A stretch of DNA of 64,000 nt. It comes from Streptomyces sp. NBC_00490 (lineage in GTDB: Bacteria; Actinomycetota; Actinomycetes; Streptomycetales; Streptomycetaceae). A program made the translations under genes and the position numbers. The notes below the pieces were generated by a model, which was not told the origin of the DNA, searched no databases, and was given only the letters and a program-made list of their open reading frames with translations. The DNA is taken from assembly GCF_036013645.1 (NCBI RefSeq), contig NZ_CP107869.1, positions 4,030,001-4,094,000 of the forward strand. Reading direction: 5' to 3'. Below, one piece after another: positions 9,501 to 16,552 of the stretch. Within the stretch, counting starts at the first letter, position 1. Each line of letters begins with the position of its first letter.

Positions 9501-10387
9501 GCGTCCGGCAGCGCGTCGAGCAGCTCGATCGCCAGGCTCTTGGTGAGTGCCTCGCCGCCGCTGAAGAGCTGGGTGAGCGAGACGCAGTCGGACAGCCGTC
9601 CGGAGTCGACGAGCGCCTGGAGCAGGGTCGGCACGCCCTGGAGCGTGGTCACCCGGTGCGTCTGGATCAGGTCGAGGAGACCGCCTGGGTCGGCGTAGAC
9701 GCCTCGTTCGCTCATCACCACACCGCTGCCGCAGGCCGGGGCGAGGATCTCCCACTGGGCGGCGTCGAAGCTCAGCGGCGTCTTCTGGAGCACCGTCCGG
9801 CGTTCGTCCAGGCCCTGTTCACCGGCCAGCCAGCGCATCTGGCTGACGATGCTGCGGTGTTCGATGCCGATGCCCTTCGGGTTGCCCGTGCTCCCGGAGG
9901 TGTAGATGACGTAGGCCAGGGTGTCGCCGCGCGGGGGCCGCGGCGGACCGGCGACGGCGTCCCGGGAGGCCCTCGCCCCGGCCGCGGTGACGATCTGCGT
10001 GTGCGCGGGAGTGAGTGCGGACAGCCGGGAGACCAGGGACTCGTCCGTCAGGATGAGCTTGGTCCGGGAGTCCGCGATCATGTAGCGGACGCGCTCGTCC
10101 GGGTACTCCGGCGACAGCGGCAGATAGGGAGCGCCCGAGTGCAGGACGCCCCAGACGCTCGCCATGAGGTCGACGGACGGATCCATGAAGATCCCGACGG
10201 GTTCGTCCGTCGTCGCACCGAGGCCGCGCAGATGACCGGCCAGGGTCTCGGCGCGTTCACTGAGCTGCCGGAAGGTCAGTCGCTGGGTGCCGCACGAGAC
10301 GGCGGTCCGATCGGGTCGGGCGAGCGCGGCCGCGCGCAGCATGTCTGGCAGGGACAATTCCTCGGACCCCATCGTTGTCGCCATCAT
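6344..10387 (-). CDS. Indigoidine-synthetase-like NRPS with C-terminal tautomerase
   Basis: A 1347-residue single-module NRPS. The adenylation domain (1 to about 500; YTSGSTGNPKG near 164, LYGPSETT, YRTGDLTRW) has an oxidase domain of the McbC/SagB nitroreductase-like type inserted before motif A10 (FARKTYRFYEGG near 520). A10 NGKVDHQ (about 899), a carrier domain with Ser957 in GGHSL, and a thioesterase with Ser1086 in GYSFG and a catalytic-type His in EADHYELL follow. This A-Ox-T-TE order is that of indigoidine synthetases (BpsA/IndC), and the code I extracted by eye, DAWQFGLINK, matches their L-glutamine code. Residues 1274-1347 are an added PptA/4-oxalocrotonate-tautomerase-like domain (VPHVSIKHFP). 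The product may be an oxidised cyclic glutamine imide rather than blue indigoidine. It is the first gene of the operon; a double ATG opens the frame. Confidence 0.9.
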   Translation of the reverse strand: MMATTMGSEELSLPDMLRAAALARPDRTAVSCGTQRLTFRQLSERAETLAGHLRGLGATTDEPVGIFMDPSVDLMASVWGVLHSGAPYLPLSPEYPDERVRYMIADSRTKLILTDESLVSRLSALTPAHTQIVTAAGARASRDAVAGPPRPPRGDTLAYVIYTSGSTGNPKGIGIEHRSIVSQMRWLAGEQGLDERRTVLQKTPLSFDAAQWEILAPACGSGVVMSERGVYADPGGLLDLIQTHRVTTLQGVPTLLQALVDSGRLSDCVSLTQLFSGGEALTKSLAIELLDALPDAELVNLYGPSETTINASSLTVDRATVQHGPDHIAIGRPVHGMSFHILDPAGRPVAPGESGELHIAGRQLARGYLNNPDMTAERFLPNPFATDPDSARLYRTGDLTRWNDDGTVQFLGRTDSQVKLRGFRVELDEIKVSIEKHDWVKRAAVVVRDDTRVGANLIAFVELDPHRAAVMDQGNHGAHHQSKQSKLQLKAQLAGLGVRQEHGLPFVELPGRAATPDQRRTVFARKTYRFYEGGDVTRQDLLRLLAPATDQVAAPRDPDTLTLTELGTLLRWFGRFTSGERLLAKYGYASPGSLYATQLYLELSGIAGLEAGHYYYHPVEHRLTLIGPAPAGEPRLRAHFIGRRSAIEPVYRNNIQEVLQFEAGHMVGLFDHVLPAYGLRIAARPAEPAVKDVLRCPDEDYYLASYDIGTAATEAEPAAVDLYVQAHPGRIADLADGQYRYHAGELVRVCDELVRKQDVIAINQEVYARSSFGVSLIGSAPEAWQRYVDLGRELQRLQMNGLDLGLMSSGYSSETGNPLPSARRIADLVGLGPDTASYFAVGGRISAQQRLSEGMKEDSVHMRGPAEIIKDNLAAALPPYMVPNRVTVLDAFPLTPNGKVDHQALRELDKAAVDDTEAPVVPPRTPTEEAIAALWAKVLKQERVSIRDNFFASGGHSLTAVSLVNRINQELGAALPLQVLFDAPTIAELARRVDREPATAASRLVRLRAADGRRPIFCWPGLGGYPMSLRLLAGRLDLDRPFLGVQSYGINADETPYETFAEMVAQDLELVRQVQPAGPYTLWGYSFGARLAFEAAHQLEQAGEQVDEVILIAPGKPPVEFLGDVAGRTSTGFDDSTFVSILYSVFAGNLEKSAVEECLAATHDEESFVAFVSDRFEHLDREWVRRIVGVVRRTFLFEYDPHELAERTIAAPVTVFRATGDQESFIDSGEALTTTPPALHRLEADHYELLRANGIDELVGAIKAARLTRKVTGVPHVSIKHFPNNLEAEQVTALVDAITSAVRTAFAVDEGAVSIALEPVAQDVWNERVYVPEIKNGAGNLVKAPNY

Positions 10388-10422
10388 CCTCGAACCTGGA
10401 ATCAGTCACTTTGTGAGTGCAT

Positions 10423-10469
10423 TTGGGCAAGGCAAAGGAATGGCATGGTCATGCCAAAGGTTGGGCAAG
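10423..10469. promoter_or_regulatory. Palindrome flanked by direct repeats, candidate operator
   Basis: TGGCATGGTCATGCCA at 10441-10456 is an inverted repeat (7 bp arms, 2 bp centre). It is flanked by two exact copies of TTGGGCAAG at 10423-10431 and 10461-10469. The block sits 36-82 bp upstream of the NRPS start codon, where an activator or repressor would act. The cognate regulator is unknown; no regulator other than PadR is visible nearby. Confidence 0.5.
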
Positions 10470-11001
10470 ACCAGACCATGTCAGCGTCAGCAGCCGGAGT
10501 CGACCTCGATCAGCGCACGGGAAATTCCCCTGTCTCAGAATCGAGAAGGGCGCGACAAAGGACGGTTCTCTGGCTTTACGTCAGACAGAAAGCGCTTGGA
10601 TGTGAATGAACGGTCGCCGACGGTCGGGGAAACTCCCTGCGACCACGGGGCGCGATAGAGGCGCTCAGACCGACTCGTACGCGGCGGGACATCGCGAACA
10701 GAAGCTCAGTGATCTACCACTGGGTTTCGCGAACATACCTTTCAATACCCCCCGATTGATGGGCCGGCTGGTGAAGCCGACCGTGATCATCATGCGATCA
10801 GCCTTCACTTTAAATCCAGTCGACCCTCGTTGTAAAACCCCGATTACGTCACATGGCACGGGTGTTGGCCGAATCACGATGCATGACGAGGTGTCATATG
10901 GGGGCGCTTCAGGGACAGTTCGGACAGACCTCGGCCGGGGGCGGTGGCCGGATCCAGCCACCGGTGAACGGTCACCCGCGACCGATAACCGACCACTATT
11001 C

Positions 11002-11021
11002 ACTCAGTACATGTAGCGAGT
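11002..11021. promoter_or_regulatory. Likely PadR auto-operator
   Basis: ACTCAGTACATGTAGCGAGT is a dyad with 16 of 20 positions symmetric around TACATGTA. It lies 14 bp before the chosen ATG of the padR-family gene. PadR-family repressors commonly bind such ATGT/ACAT dyads in their own promoter, so autorepression of the padR-ABC operon is likely. Binding is inferred. Confidence 0.6.
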
Positions 11022-11035
11022 GCATAATGATCGCC

Positions 11036-11569
11036 ATGAGCACCCGCCACATCCTGCTGGGGCTGCTCGCCACGGGGCCGAGCCATGGCTACGACCTCAA
11101 GCGACGGCACGACGAACGCTTCCCGCAGGCCCGCCCGCTGGCCTACGGGCAGGTCTACACAACCCTTCAACGACTGGTCCGCGACGGACTCGCCGAGGTC
11201 GAGGGCACCGACTCGGACGGCGGACCGGAGCGCACCATGTACCGCTCCACCGTCGACGGACAGCGAGAACTCGCCACGTGGGCAGGGGAGATCACGCCGC
11301 CCGCGCCCTTCGTGACCAACGAGATCTTCGCCAAGGTCGTCGTCGCGATCCTCGCCGGCGGCGACCCGGAGGCGTATCTCAGCGCCCAACGCGCCGCCCA
11401 CATGGTGCGGATGCGTGAACTCACCCAGGTCAAGACGGCCAAGGGCGCGGATCTCGCGACCGTGCTCTCGGCGGACTACGCCCTCAACCACCTCGACGCC
11501 GACCTCCGTTGGATGACCACCACGGCCGGCCGGCTGACCACCCTGACCGCGGAGGTCGACACAGCATGA
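11036..11569 (+). CDS. PadR-family transcriptional regulator
   Basis: A 177-residue PadR-type repressor. The winged-helix N-terminal domain is typical (ILLGLLATGPSHGYDLKRR, then GQVYTTLQRLVRDGLAEVE), followed by a helical dimerisation domain, as in PadR subfamily 2 (Vir/LmrR-like). Such proteins usually repress an adjacent transporter operon and respond to a phenolic or drug ligand. The ATG at 11036 gives the usual MSTRHILLG start; an in-frame ATG at 11027 (MIAMSTRH) is possible. Its stop overlaps the ABC ATPase start (ATGA), so the three genes 11036-14234 form one operon. A dyad just upstream suggests autoregulation. It could also act on the divergent NRPS operon. Confidence 0.88.
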   Translation: MSTRHILLGLLATGPSHGYDLKRRHDERFPQARPLAYGQVYTTLQRLVRDGLAEVEGTDSDGGPERTMYRSTVDGQRELATWAGEITPPAPFVTNEIFAKVVVAILAGGDPEAYLSAQRAAHMVRMRELTQVKTAKGADLATVLSADYALNHLDADLRWMTTTAGRLTTLTAEVDTA

Positions 11570-12252
11570 GCAACGAAGTGCCGCTTCTGGCGGCCCGCGA
11601 CCTCGTCAAGACGCACGGCAGGACCGAGGCCCTGCGCGGCGCCTCGGTCGAGCTGCGGGCCGGCGAGATCCTGGCCGTCACCGGCGCCAGCGGCAGCGGG
11701 AAGTCGACGCTGCTGCACTGCCTGGCGGGCATTGTCCGTCCGGACGGCGGCTCGGTCTCCTACGCCGGTGAGCGGCTCGACACCCTGCCCGAGAAGCGGC
11801 TGAGCGAGCTGCGCCGGACCGAGTTCGGGGTGGTCTTCCAGTTCGGCCAGCTGATCCCCGAGCTGACCGCACTCGACAATGTCGCCCTGCCGCTGATGCT
11901 GGCGGGCGCCGCGCGCGGGGCGGCCCACGAGAGGGCCGGTGAGTGGCTGGAGCGTTTCGGGGTGCGCGGGCAGGAAGGGCTGCGGCCCGGCGAGATGAGC
12001 GGCGGGCAGGCCCAGCGGACCTCGCTGGCCCGGGCCCTGGTCACCGAACCGAAGGTGGTCTTCGCCGACGAGCCCACCGGCGCGCTGGACTCGCTGGCGG
12101 GCGAGCAGGTGATGACGGCCCTGGTGCACACGGCCCGCGAGCAGGGCACCGCGGTCCTCCTCATCACCCACGACGCCCAGGTGGCGGCGTACGCGGACCG
12201 CGAGGCACGCCTGAGCGACGGCCTCGTGACGCCGACCGGGGTGACGGTGTGA
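11566..12252 (+). CDS. ABC transporter ATP-binding protein (LolD/MacB type)
   Basis: A 228-residue ABC ATPase. Walker A GASGSGKS, Q-loop FQFGQLIPELTALDNV, signature MSGGQAQRTSLARAL, Walker B VVFADEPTGALD and the switch His in LLITHD are all present, so it should be active. The pattern DEPTGALD with a LIPELTALDNV Q-loop is that of MacB/LolD-like exporters that pair with FtsX-type permeases, and such a permease follows directly with a 4 bp overlap (GTGA). Export or release of a compound from the membrane is likely. The substrate is unknown. Confidence 0.9.
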   Translation: MSNEVPLLAARDLVKTHGRTEALRGASVELRAGEILAVTGASGSGKSTLLHCLAGIVRPDGGSVSYAGERLDTLPEKRLSELRRTEFGVVFQFGQLIPELTALDNVALPLMLAGAARGAAHERAGEWLERFGVRGQEGLRPGEMSGGQAQRTSLARALVTEPKVVFADEPTGALDSLAGEQVMTALVHTAREQGTAVLLITHDAQVAAYADREARLSDGLVTPTGVTV

Positions 12253-14234
12253 CGCCCGGCTCGCACCCCGCCAACGACGCCACAAGCGACACCGACCCGA
12301 ACACCGGACCCGGCAGTCCCACCGACACCCAACCCCCACGCACCACGCAGCCCACCCCGGACACCACCGACACCCGAACGGCACGGACCGAACCGACCAC
12401 ACAGCCCACCCGGACCGCACCGGACACGCGACCCGGCGGACCACCCGAGAACACCAAGACCCAACCCCCACGCACCACGCGGCCCACCCCGGACACCCGG
12501 CCCGGCGGACCCGCCGAGAACACCAAGACCCACCCCCCGCAGGCCACCCCCACCACACACCCCACCCGCACCACCCCAGGCACCCGGCCCGACAGCCCCA
12601 CCGACAACACCGACACCCGGACGCCACGGACCGAGCCGACCACACAGCCCACCCGCACCGCACCGGACACCGGACCCGGCAACTCCCACATCCGGCCCCC
12701 GCGGACCGAGACGGGCGGCCGGTCCGGTGGCACGCGGCCCGGTCTGCACGGCGACCCGACCAGAGACGGCACTATGCGATCACCACACACCACTCCCCCC
12801 ACCCGGCCCGGCGGCATGAGCACCCAGGGCCCCCGGTCGGGCCGGCTGCCCGGCGGCAGCGGCTCCCTGGGCTCCGACCTCCGCCTCGCCTGGCTGCTCA
12901 CCCGCGGTTCCGACCGGCGGGAGTGGTGGCGGGTCGGGCTCACGGCGGTGGGCGCGGGGCTCGCGACCGGGTTCGCGCTGGCCGCGGTGAGCCTCGCCGC
13001 GCTCCAGGGCCGCTACCACGTGTCCGTGGGCGCGGGTCTCCTCGACGACCCCGGCACCCGCTCCGGCGTCATCGTCGTCCTGCTGCTCCTGCTGATCCCC
13101 GTCCTCGGCTTCCTCGGCCAGTGCGCCCGTATCGGCGCCGTGCACCGCGACCGGCGACTGGCCGGGCTGCGGCTGGCGGGGGCCTCGGCCGGGCAGGTGC
13201 GGCGGATCGCGGCACTGGAGACCGGGCTGGCCTGTCTGCTCGGCTCGCTGCTCGCCACGGTCGCCTCGGTCGTGGCACTGCTGGGCCAGTGGCAGCACCC
13301 GACCTGGCTCGCCTGGGCCGGGATCACGCTGGTCGCCCTCGGTGTGCCGGTGCTCGGCGCCGCGGCGGGTGTGCTGGCGCTGCGCCGGGTGGTGGCCTCG
13401 CCGCTCGGCTGGGTCCGCCGGGTGCGGACGGGGTCGGGGCGCGGGTTCTGGGCGCTGTTCGCCGGCGGGGTGCTGGTCGTGGCGGCGGTGGCGCTGGCCG
13501 CGACCCGCAGCACGTCCTCGGGTATGCCCGGCGACGGCGGCTCGTACGCGAACGGGCCGCTGCTCGTGGCCGGGGCGCTTGTCCTGGTCGGCGCGGCCGC
13601 GGTGGGGATCACCGGAGCGGTGGCCACGCTGACGGGCCGGTGGCTGGCCCGCCGGGCCCGGACCGCGGCGACCCTGATCGCGGCGGAGAGGCTGCACGAC
13701 GACCCCTGGGCCGCGGCCCGCACCCATGCGGCGGTGCTGCTGGTGACGGTCGTCGGGACGGGTTTCGTGGGCGTGCGACAGGTGCTGCTCGCCGAGCTGG
13801 ACTCCAGGCAGCCCGGCGGGCTTTCCGCGAGCATGTCGTACTACACCACCGGCGTGAACCTGGTCGCCGCCGCGATCGCCGCCACCCTCGTGATCACCCT
13901 CTCCGGCCTCGCCGTCGGCACCGCCGAGTCGCTGGCCACCCGCCGCCGCGGCCTGGCCGCGCAGACCGCCGCCGGGGTGCCGCAACGGGTGCTCGGCCGG
14001 GCGCTGCTCCTGGAGACCGCGCTGCCGCTCGCACCCGCCCTGCTGCTGGGCGGCGCAGGCGGCATGGCGATCGGCGTCTGGTACTCCCGGATCCCCGAGG
14101 ACGGGCCCGCCGTCACGCCGTACGCCGCGCTCCTGGTCCCCTTCGCGGTGTACGCCTGCTGTCTGCTCGCCGCCGCCACTTCACTCCCGCTGCTGCGCCG
14201 CTCCCTGAATCCCGCGGAGCTGCGCTACGCGTGA
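12249..14234 (+). CDS. FtsX-like ABC permease with long Pro/Thr-rich N-terminus
   Basis: From the GTG at 12249 (GTGA overlap with the ATPase gene) the protein has 661 residues. The first 190 or so are low-complexity Pro/Thr/Asp-rich sequence with internal repeats. The rest is a membrane protein with several hydrophobic segments and an FtsX/MacB-like region (RRLAGLRLAGASAGQVRRIAALE), plus a C-terminal FtsX-like half. Alternative starts after the repeat region are the ATGs at 12775 (MRSPHT) and 12816 (MSTQGP), giving a more normal permease. The GTGA overlap favours 12249; the absence of similar extensions in most FtsX permeases favours a later start. It forms the exporter with the upstream ATPase. 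Confidence 0.75.
   Translation: MTPGSHPANDATSDTDPNTGPGSPTDTQPPRTTQPTPDTTDTRTARTEPTTQPTRTAPDTRPGGPPENTKTQPPRTTRPTPDTRPGGPAENTKTHPPQATPTTHPTRTTPGTRPDSPTDNTDTRTPRTEPTTQPTRTAPDTGPGNSHIRPPRTETGGRSGGTRPGLHGDPTRDGTMRSPHTTPPTRPGGMSTQGPRSGRLPGGSGSLGSDLRLAWLLTRGSDRREWWRVGLTAVGAGLATGFALAAVSLAALQGRYHVSVGAGLLDDPGTRSGVIVVLLLLLIPVLGFLGQCARIGAVHRDRRLAGLRLAGASAGQVRRIAALETGLACLLGSLLATVASVVALLGQWQHPTWLAWAGITLVALGVPVLGAAAGVLALRRVVASPLGWVRRVRTGSGRGFWALFAGGVLVVAAVALAATRSTSSGMPGDGGSYANGPLLVAGALVLVGAAAVGITGAVATLTGRWLARRARTAATLIAAERLHDDPWAAARTHAAVLLVTVVGTGFVGVRQVLLAELDSRQPGGLSASMSYYTTGVNLVAAAIAATLVITLSGLAVGTAESLATRRRGLAAQTAAGVPQRVLGRALLLETALPLAPALLLGGAGGMAIGVWYSRIPEDGPAVTPYAALLVPFAVYACCLLAAATSLPLLRRSLNPAELRYA
12327..12680 (+). 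repeat. Degenerate internal direct repeats (Pro/Thr codons)
   Basis: At least three repeat families are interleaved. A 45 bp unit at 12383-12427 recurs at 12626-12670 with few changes. A 36 bp unit at 12327-12362 recurs at 12462-12497. A third, containing GAGAACACCAAGACCCA, occurs near 12446 and 12514. At protein level they give RTEPTTQPTRTAPDT and GPPENTKT/GPAENTKT. The copies lie at the start of the ABC permease gene and look like past slippage or unequal recombination. Confidence 0.75.
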
Positions 14235-14245
14235 GCGGTGAAACG

Positions 14246-14282
14246 ACCGGTCCCGGGGGCACGGGGGACCCCCGGGACCGGT
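14246..14282. terminator. Bidirectional terminator-like hairpin
   Basis: A perfect 14 bp stem, ACCGGTCCCGGGGG at 14246-14259 with its complement at 14269-14282, and a 9-base loop. It lies between the convergent ABC permease (ends 14234) and HNH gene (ends 14322). There is no long T tract, which is common in this GC range. Confidence 0.75.
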
Positions 14283-14321
14283 GCGCAACCGTCCGCGGCA
14301 ACACGAAGGCCCGGATCGTCG

Positions 14322-14858
14322 TCAGGCAGAGATGCCGTCGATCCGGGCCATGGCGTCTTCCGCGCCGTACGGTTGCAAGTACGGCAGCCAGCGCGGGTCC
14401 CTGTGTCCGGTCCCGATGATGCGCCAGGCCAGACCGGTGGGCGGGGCGGGTTTGTGGCGCAGCCGCCAGCCGATTTCGAACAGGTGTCGGTCGGCCTTCA
14501 CGTGGTTGCAGCGGCGGCAGGACGCCACCACGTTGTCCCAGACGTGCTTGCCCCCGCGGCTGCGCGGGATGACGTGGTCGACGCTGGTTGCGACGCCACC
14601 GCAGTACATGCACCGGCCCCCGTCGCGCGCGAAGAGCGCCCTGCGGGTCAGAGGAACGGGCCCCCGATAGGGAACCCGGACGAATCGCTTGAGCCGGACC
14701 ACGCTTGGTGCGGGGACTGTGACGGTTGCGCTGTGCATGAAGGCGCCGGATTCCTCGAGGGAGACCGCTTTGTTCTCCAGAACGAGGACGAGCGCGCGTC
14801 GGAGCGGTACGACGCCCAGTGGCTCGTACGACGCGTTGAGGACCAGGACATGCGGCAC
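14322..14858 (-). CDS. HNH endonuclease family protein
   Basis: A 178-residue protein with a C-terminal HNH (HNH_5) domain: CMYCGG, then SVDHVIPRSRGGKHVWDN, then ASCRRCNHVK. The two CxxC pairs form the zinc ribbon, and the DH and N are the catalytic beta-beta-alpha residues. The N-terminus VPHVLVLNASYEPLGVVPLR is typical of a widespread actinobacterial HNH family whose biological role is not established. The start chosen is GTG at 14858, with AAGGAGG a few bases upstream; the much longer open frame extending to 16304 has no such support. It is transcribed divergently from the MscS gene. Confidence 0.85.
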   Translation of the reverse strand: MPHVLVLNASYEPLGVVPLRRALVLVLENKAVSLEESGAFMHSATVTVPAPSVVRLKRFVRVPYRGPVPLTRRALFARDGGRCMYCGGVATSVDHVIPRSRGGKHVWDNVVASCRRCNHVKADRHLFEIGWRLRHKPAPPTGLAWRIIGTGHRDPRWLPYLQPYGAEDAMARIDGISA

Positions 14859-15149
14859 GGATGCCTCCTTGGGCGTCGGCGGCGCGTGGCTCGCGCCGGG
14901 ACGATCTGTAGTCAGTGTCCCCTCATGCCTGGTGGAAACGCCACCATCTCCTGGTAACGGGCTGAGAGTGTTTTCGACCACACCTTTCTTCATCCCCAGG
15001 TGAGGACGGTCTCTCCCCCGAACATTGCAACGATCCACACACGATGCACCGTTAGTGTGGTGGGTCTGCCGCCCGGTGACCTTTCCGTGACCTTCACGAT
15101 CTTTGACCGCCGTACCGGGAGGCAGGCGCTGCACCTGGAGGTACCTGCC

Positions 15150-16202
15150 GTGTCGTTGTCCGCCGCCCTGTCGGCCGCGGTGTCGCCGTCCCCGTCCCCC
15201 TCGGACTCGTCGACGCCCGCCGTCCCCTCTCTTCAGGATGCCCAGGAGAGCGCGACGAACGCCGCCAGCTGGGTCGAGCAGAACTGGTCGACCTGGCTGG
15301 CGATCGGTCTGCGCGTCCTGCTGATCCTGGTGATAGCGGCGGTGCTGAGATTCGTGGTGCGGCGGTCCATCACCAAGCTGATAGACCGCATGAACCGCAC
15401 GGTCCAGGCGGTCGACGGCACGGCCCTCGGCGGCCTCCTGGTCAACGTCGAGCGGCGCCGTCAGCGCTCCCAGGCGATCGGCTCGGTGCTCCGCTCGGTG
15501 GCGAGCTTCATCATCATGGGCACCGCGGCCCTGATGATCCTCGGCACCTTCGAGATCAACCTGGCCCCGCTCCTCGCCTCCGCGGGTGTGGCGGGCGTCG
15601 CGATCGGTTTCGGCGCCCGCAACCTGGTCACCGACTTCCTCTCCGGTGTCTTCATGATCCTGGAGGACCAGTACGGCGTCGGGGACACCGTCGACGCGGG
15701 CGTGGCCTCCGGCGAGGTCATCGAGGTCGGCCTGCGCGTGACGAAGCTCCGCGGTGACAACGGCGAGATCTGGTACGTCCGCAACGGCGAGGTCAAGCGG
15801 ATCGGCAACCTCTCGCAGGGCTGGGCGACGGCGGCCGTGGACGTCACGGTCCGGGCCGACGAGGACCTGGACAAGGTGAAGGCGACCCTCGACGACGTCG
15901 CCGAGCGGATGAGCAAGGACGAGCCCTGGAACGAGCTGCTCTGGGGCCCGATCGAGGTCCTGGGCCTCGACAACGTCCTGCTGGACTCGATGGTCGTCCG
16001 CGTCTCGGCGAAGACCATGCCGGGCAAGGCCCTGACGGTCGAGCGCGAACTCCGCTGGCGCGTCAAGCGGGCGTTCGACGCGGCCGAGATCCCCATCGTG
16101 GGCGGCCCGGCCGTCCTCACGGACGCCACCCCGGCCGTCGACCCGACGGCGGGCGTGGCGGCCCCGTCGGTCCACGCGAACACCTCCGCCCCGCCGGCCT
16201 AG
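15150..16202 (+). CDS. MscS-family mechanosensitive ion channel
   Basis: A 350-residue small-conductance mechanosensitive channel that opens under membrane tension to release solutes. About three transmembrane segments (LRVLLILVIAAVLRFVV; IIMGTAALMILGTF; then the pore helix NLAPLLASAGVAGVAIGFGA) are followed by the beta domain with FLSGVFMILEDQYGVGDTVD and the alpha-beta C-terminus. The Gly/Ala-rich pore helix is typical of MscS. The start is taken as GTG 15150 with GGAGGT 7 bp upstream; an in-frame upstream start at 15000 would add 50 residues without a convincing ribosome binding site. The C-terminal 30 residues are Pro/Ala-rich. Confidence 0.88.
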   Translation: MSLSAALSAAVSPSPSPSDSSTPAVPSLQDAQESATNAASWVEQNWSTWLAIGLRVLLILVIAAVLRFVVRRSITKLIDRMNRTVQAVDGTALGGLLVNVERRRQRSQAIGSVLRSVASFIIMGTAALMILGTFEINLAPLLASAGVAGVAIGFGARNLVTDFLSGVFMILEDQYGVGDTVDAGVASGEVIEVGLRVTKLRGDNGEIWYVRNGEVKRIGNLSQGWATAAVDVTVRADEDLDKVKATLDDVAERMSKDEPWNELLWGPIEVLGLDNVLLDSMVVRVSAKTMPGKALTVERELRWRVKRAFDAAEIPIVGGPAVLTDATPAVDPTAGVAAPSVHANTSAPPA

Positions 16203-16552
16203 GGCGGCCACTGCGGGCCTGGTGAAGCCCGGCCGCGGAACCGCGCCCCGTAAGGGGCGCGAGGAACTGCGCGACCAGCCCCCACCGCCCCGCGGGTTTG
16301 TCACCGCCTCGCCGACAGGACGCTCAGCGCCGCCCGCGCGCAGCCCAGCGGGCCCTGCGGCCCGGAGCCGACCGGCACGCCTTCACCTGCGGAAAGCCTG
16401 AGCCCGACGACGGCGTGACGGCTCCCGAAATAATCTTGTTCACACCTTCTCCTCATTCCCAACACCACCCCGCGCCGCTTAGGTTCAGGCCATCAGCGGG
16501 TCCTTGTTCTGAGCGCAACGCCCAGGGGCCCGCCCTGAATGTGGGGAAAAGC
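16203..16552 (+). other. Intergenic region with terminator and dispersed repeat
   Basis: The first 90 bp hold a terminator hairpin and a dispersed Streptomyces intergenic sequence (listed separately). The remainder is non-coding and leads into the secreted-protein gene; TTAGGTT near 16480 resembles a -10 element. No gene was found here. Confidence 0.5.
16242..16289 (+). terminator. Terminator within common Streptomyces intergenic repeat
   Basis: The stem CGCGCCCC / GGGGCGCG at 16242-16261 with loop GTAA lies just after the MscS stop. It is followed by GAGGAACTGCGCGACCAGCC, a sequence I recall as very common after Streptomyces genes. It probably ends MscS transcription. Confidence 0.7.

Larger units (their letters stand above)
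10388..11026. promoter_or_regulatory. Divergent regulatory region between NRPS operon and PadR-ABC
   Basis: About 640 bp with no convincing gene, noticeably AT-richer than its surroundings (for example around 10800-10850). It must carry the promoters of the leftward NRPS operon and probably of the rightward padR gene. Structured sites at 10423-10469 and 11002-11021 are listed separately. Short open frames here on both strands have no recognisable family or ribosome binding site. Confidence 0.6.

Noticed and set aside
10665..11003. A 112-codon frame on the minus strand in the NRPS-padR gap
   Set aside because: No ribosome binding site, no family resemblance, and it overlaps the likely promoters and the PadR dyad.
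14859..16304. Extension of the HNH gene to a 660-residue protein
   Set aside because: The extra N-terminal part is antisense to the MscS gene; GTG 14858 with AAGGAGG upstream gives the normal family length.
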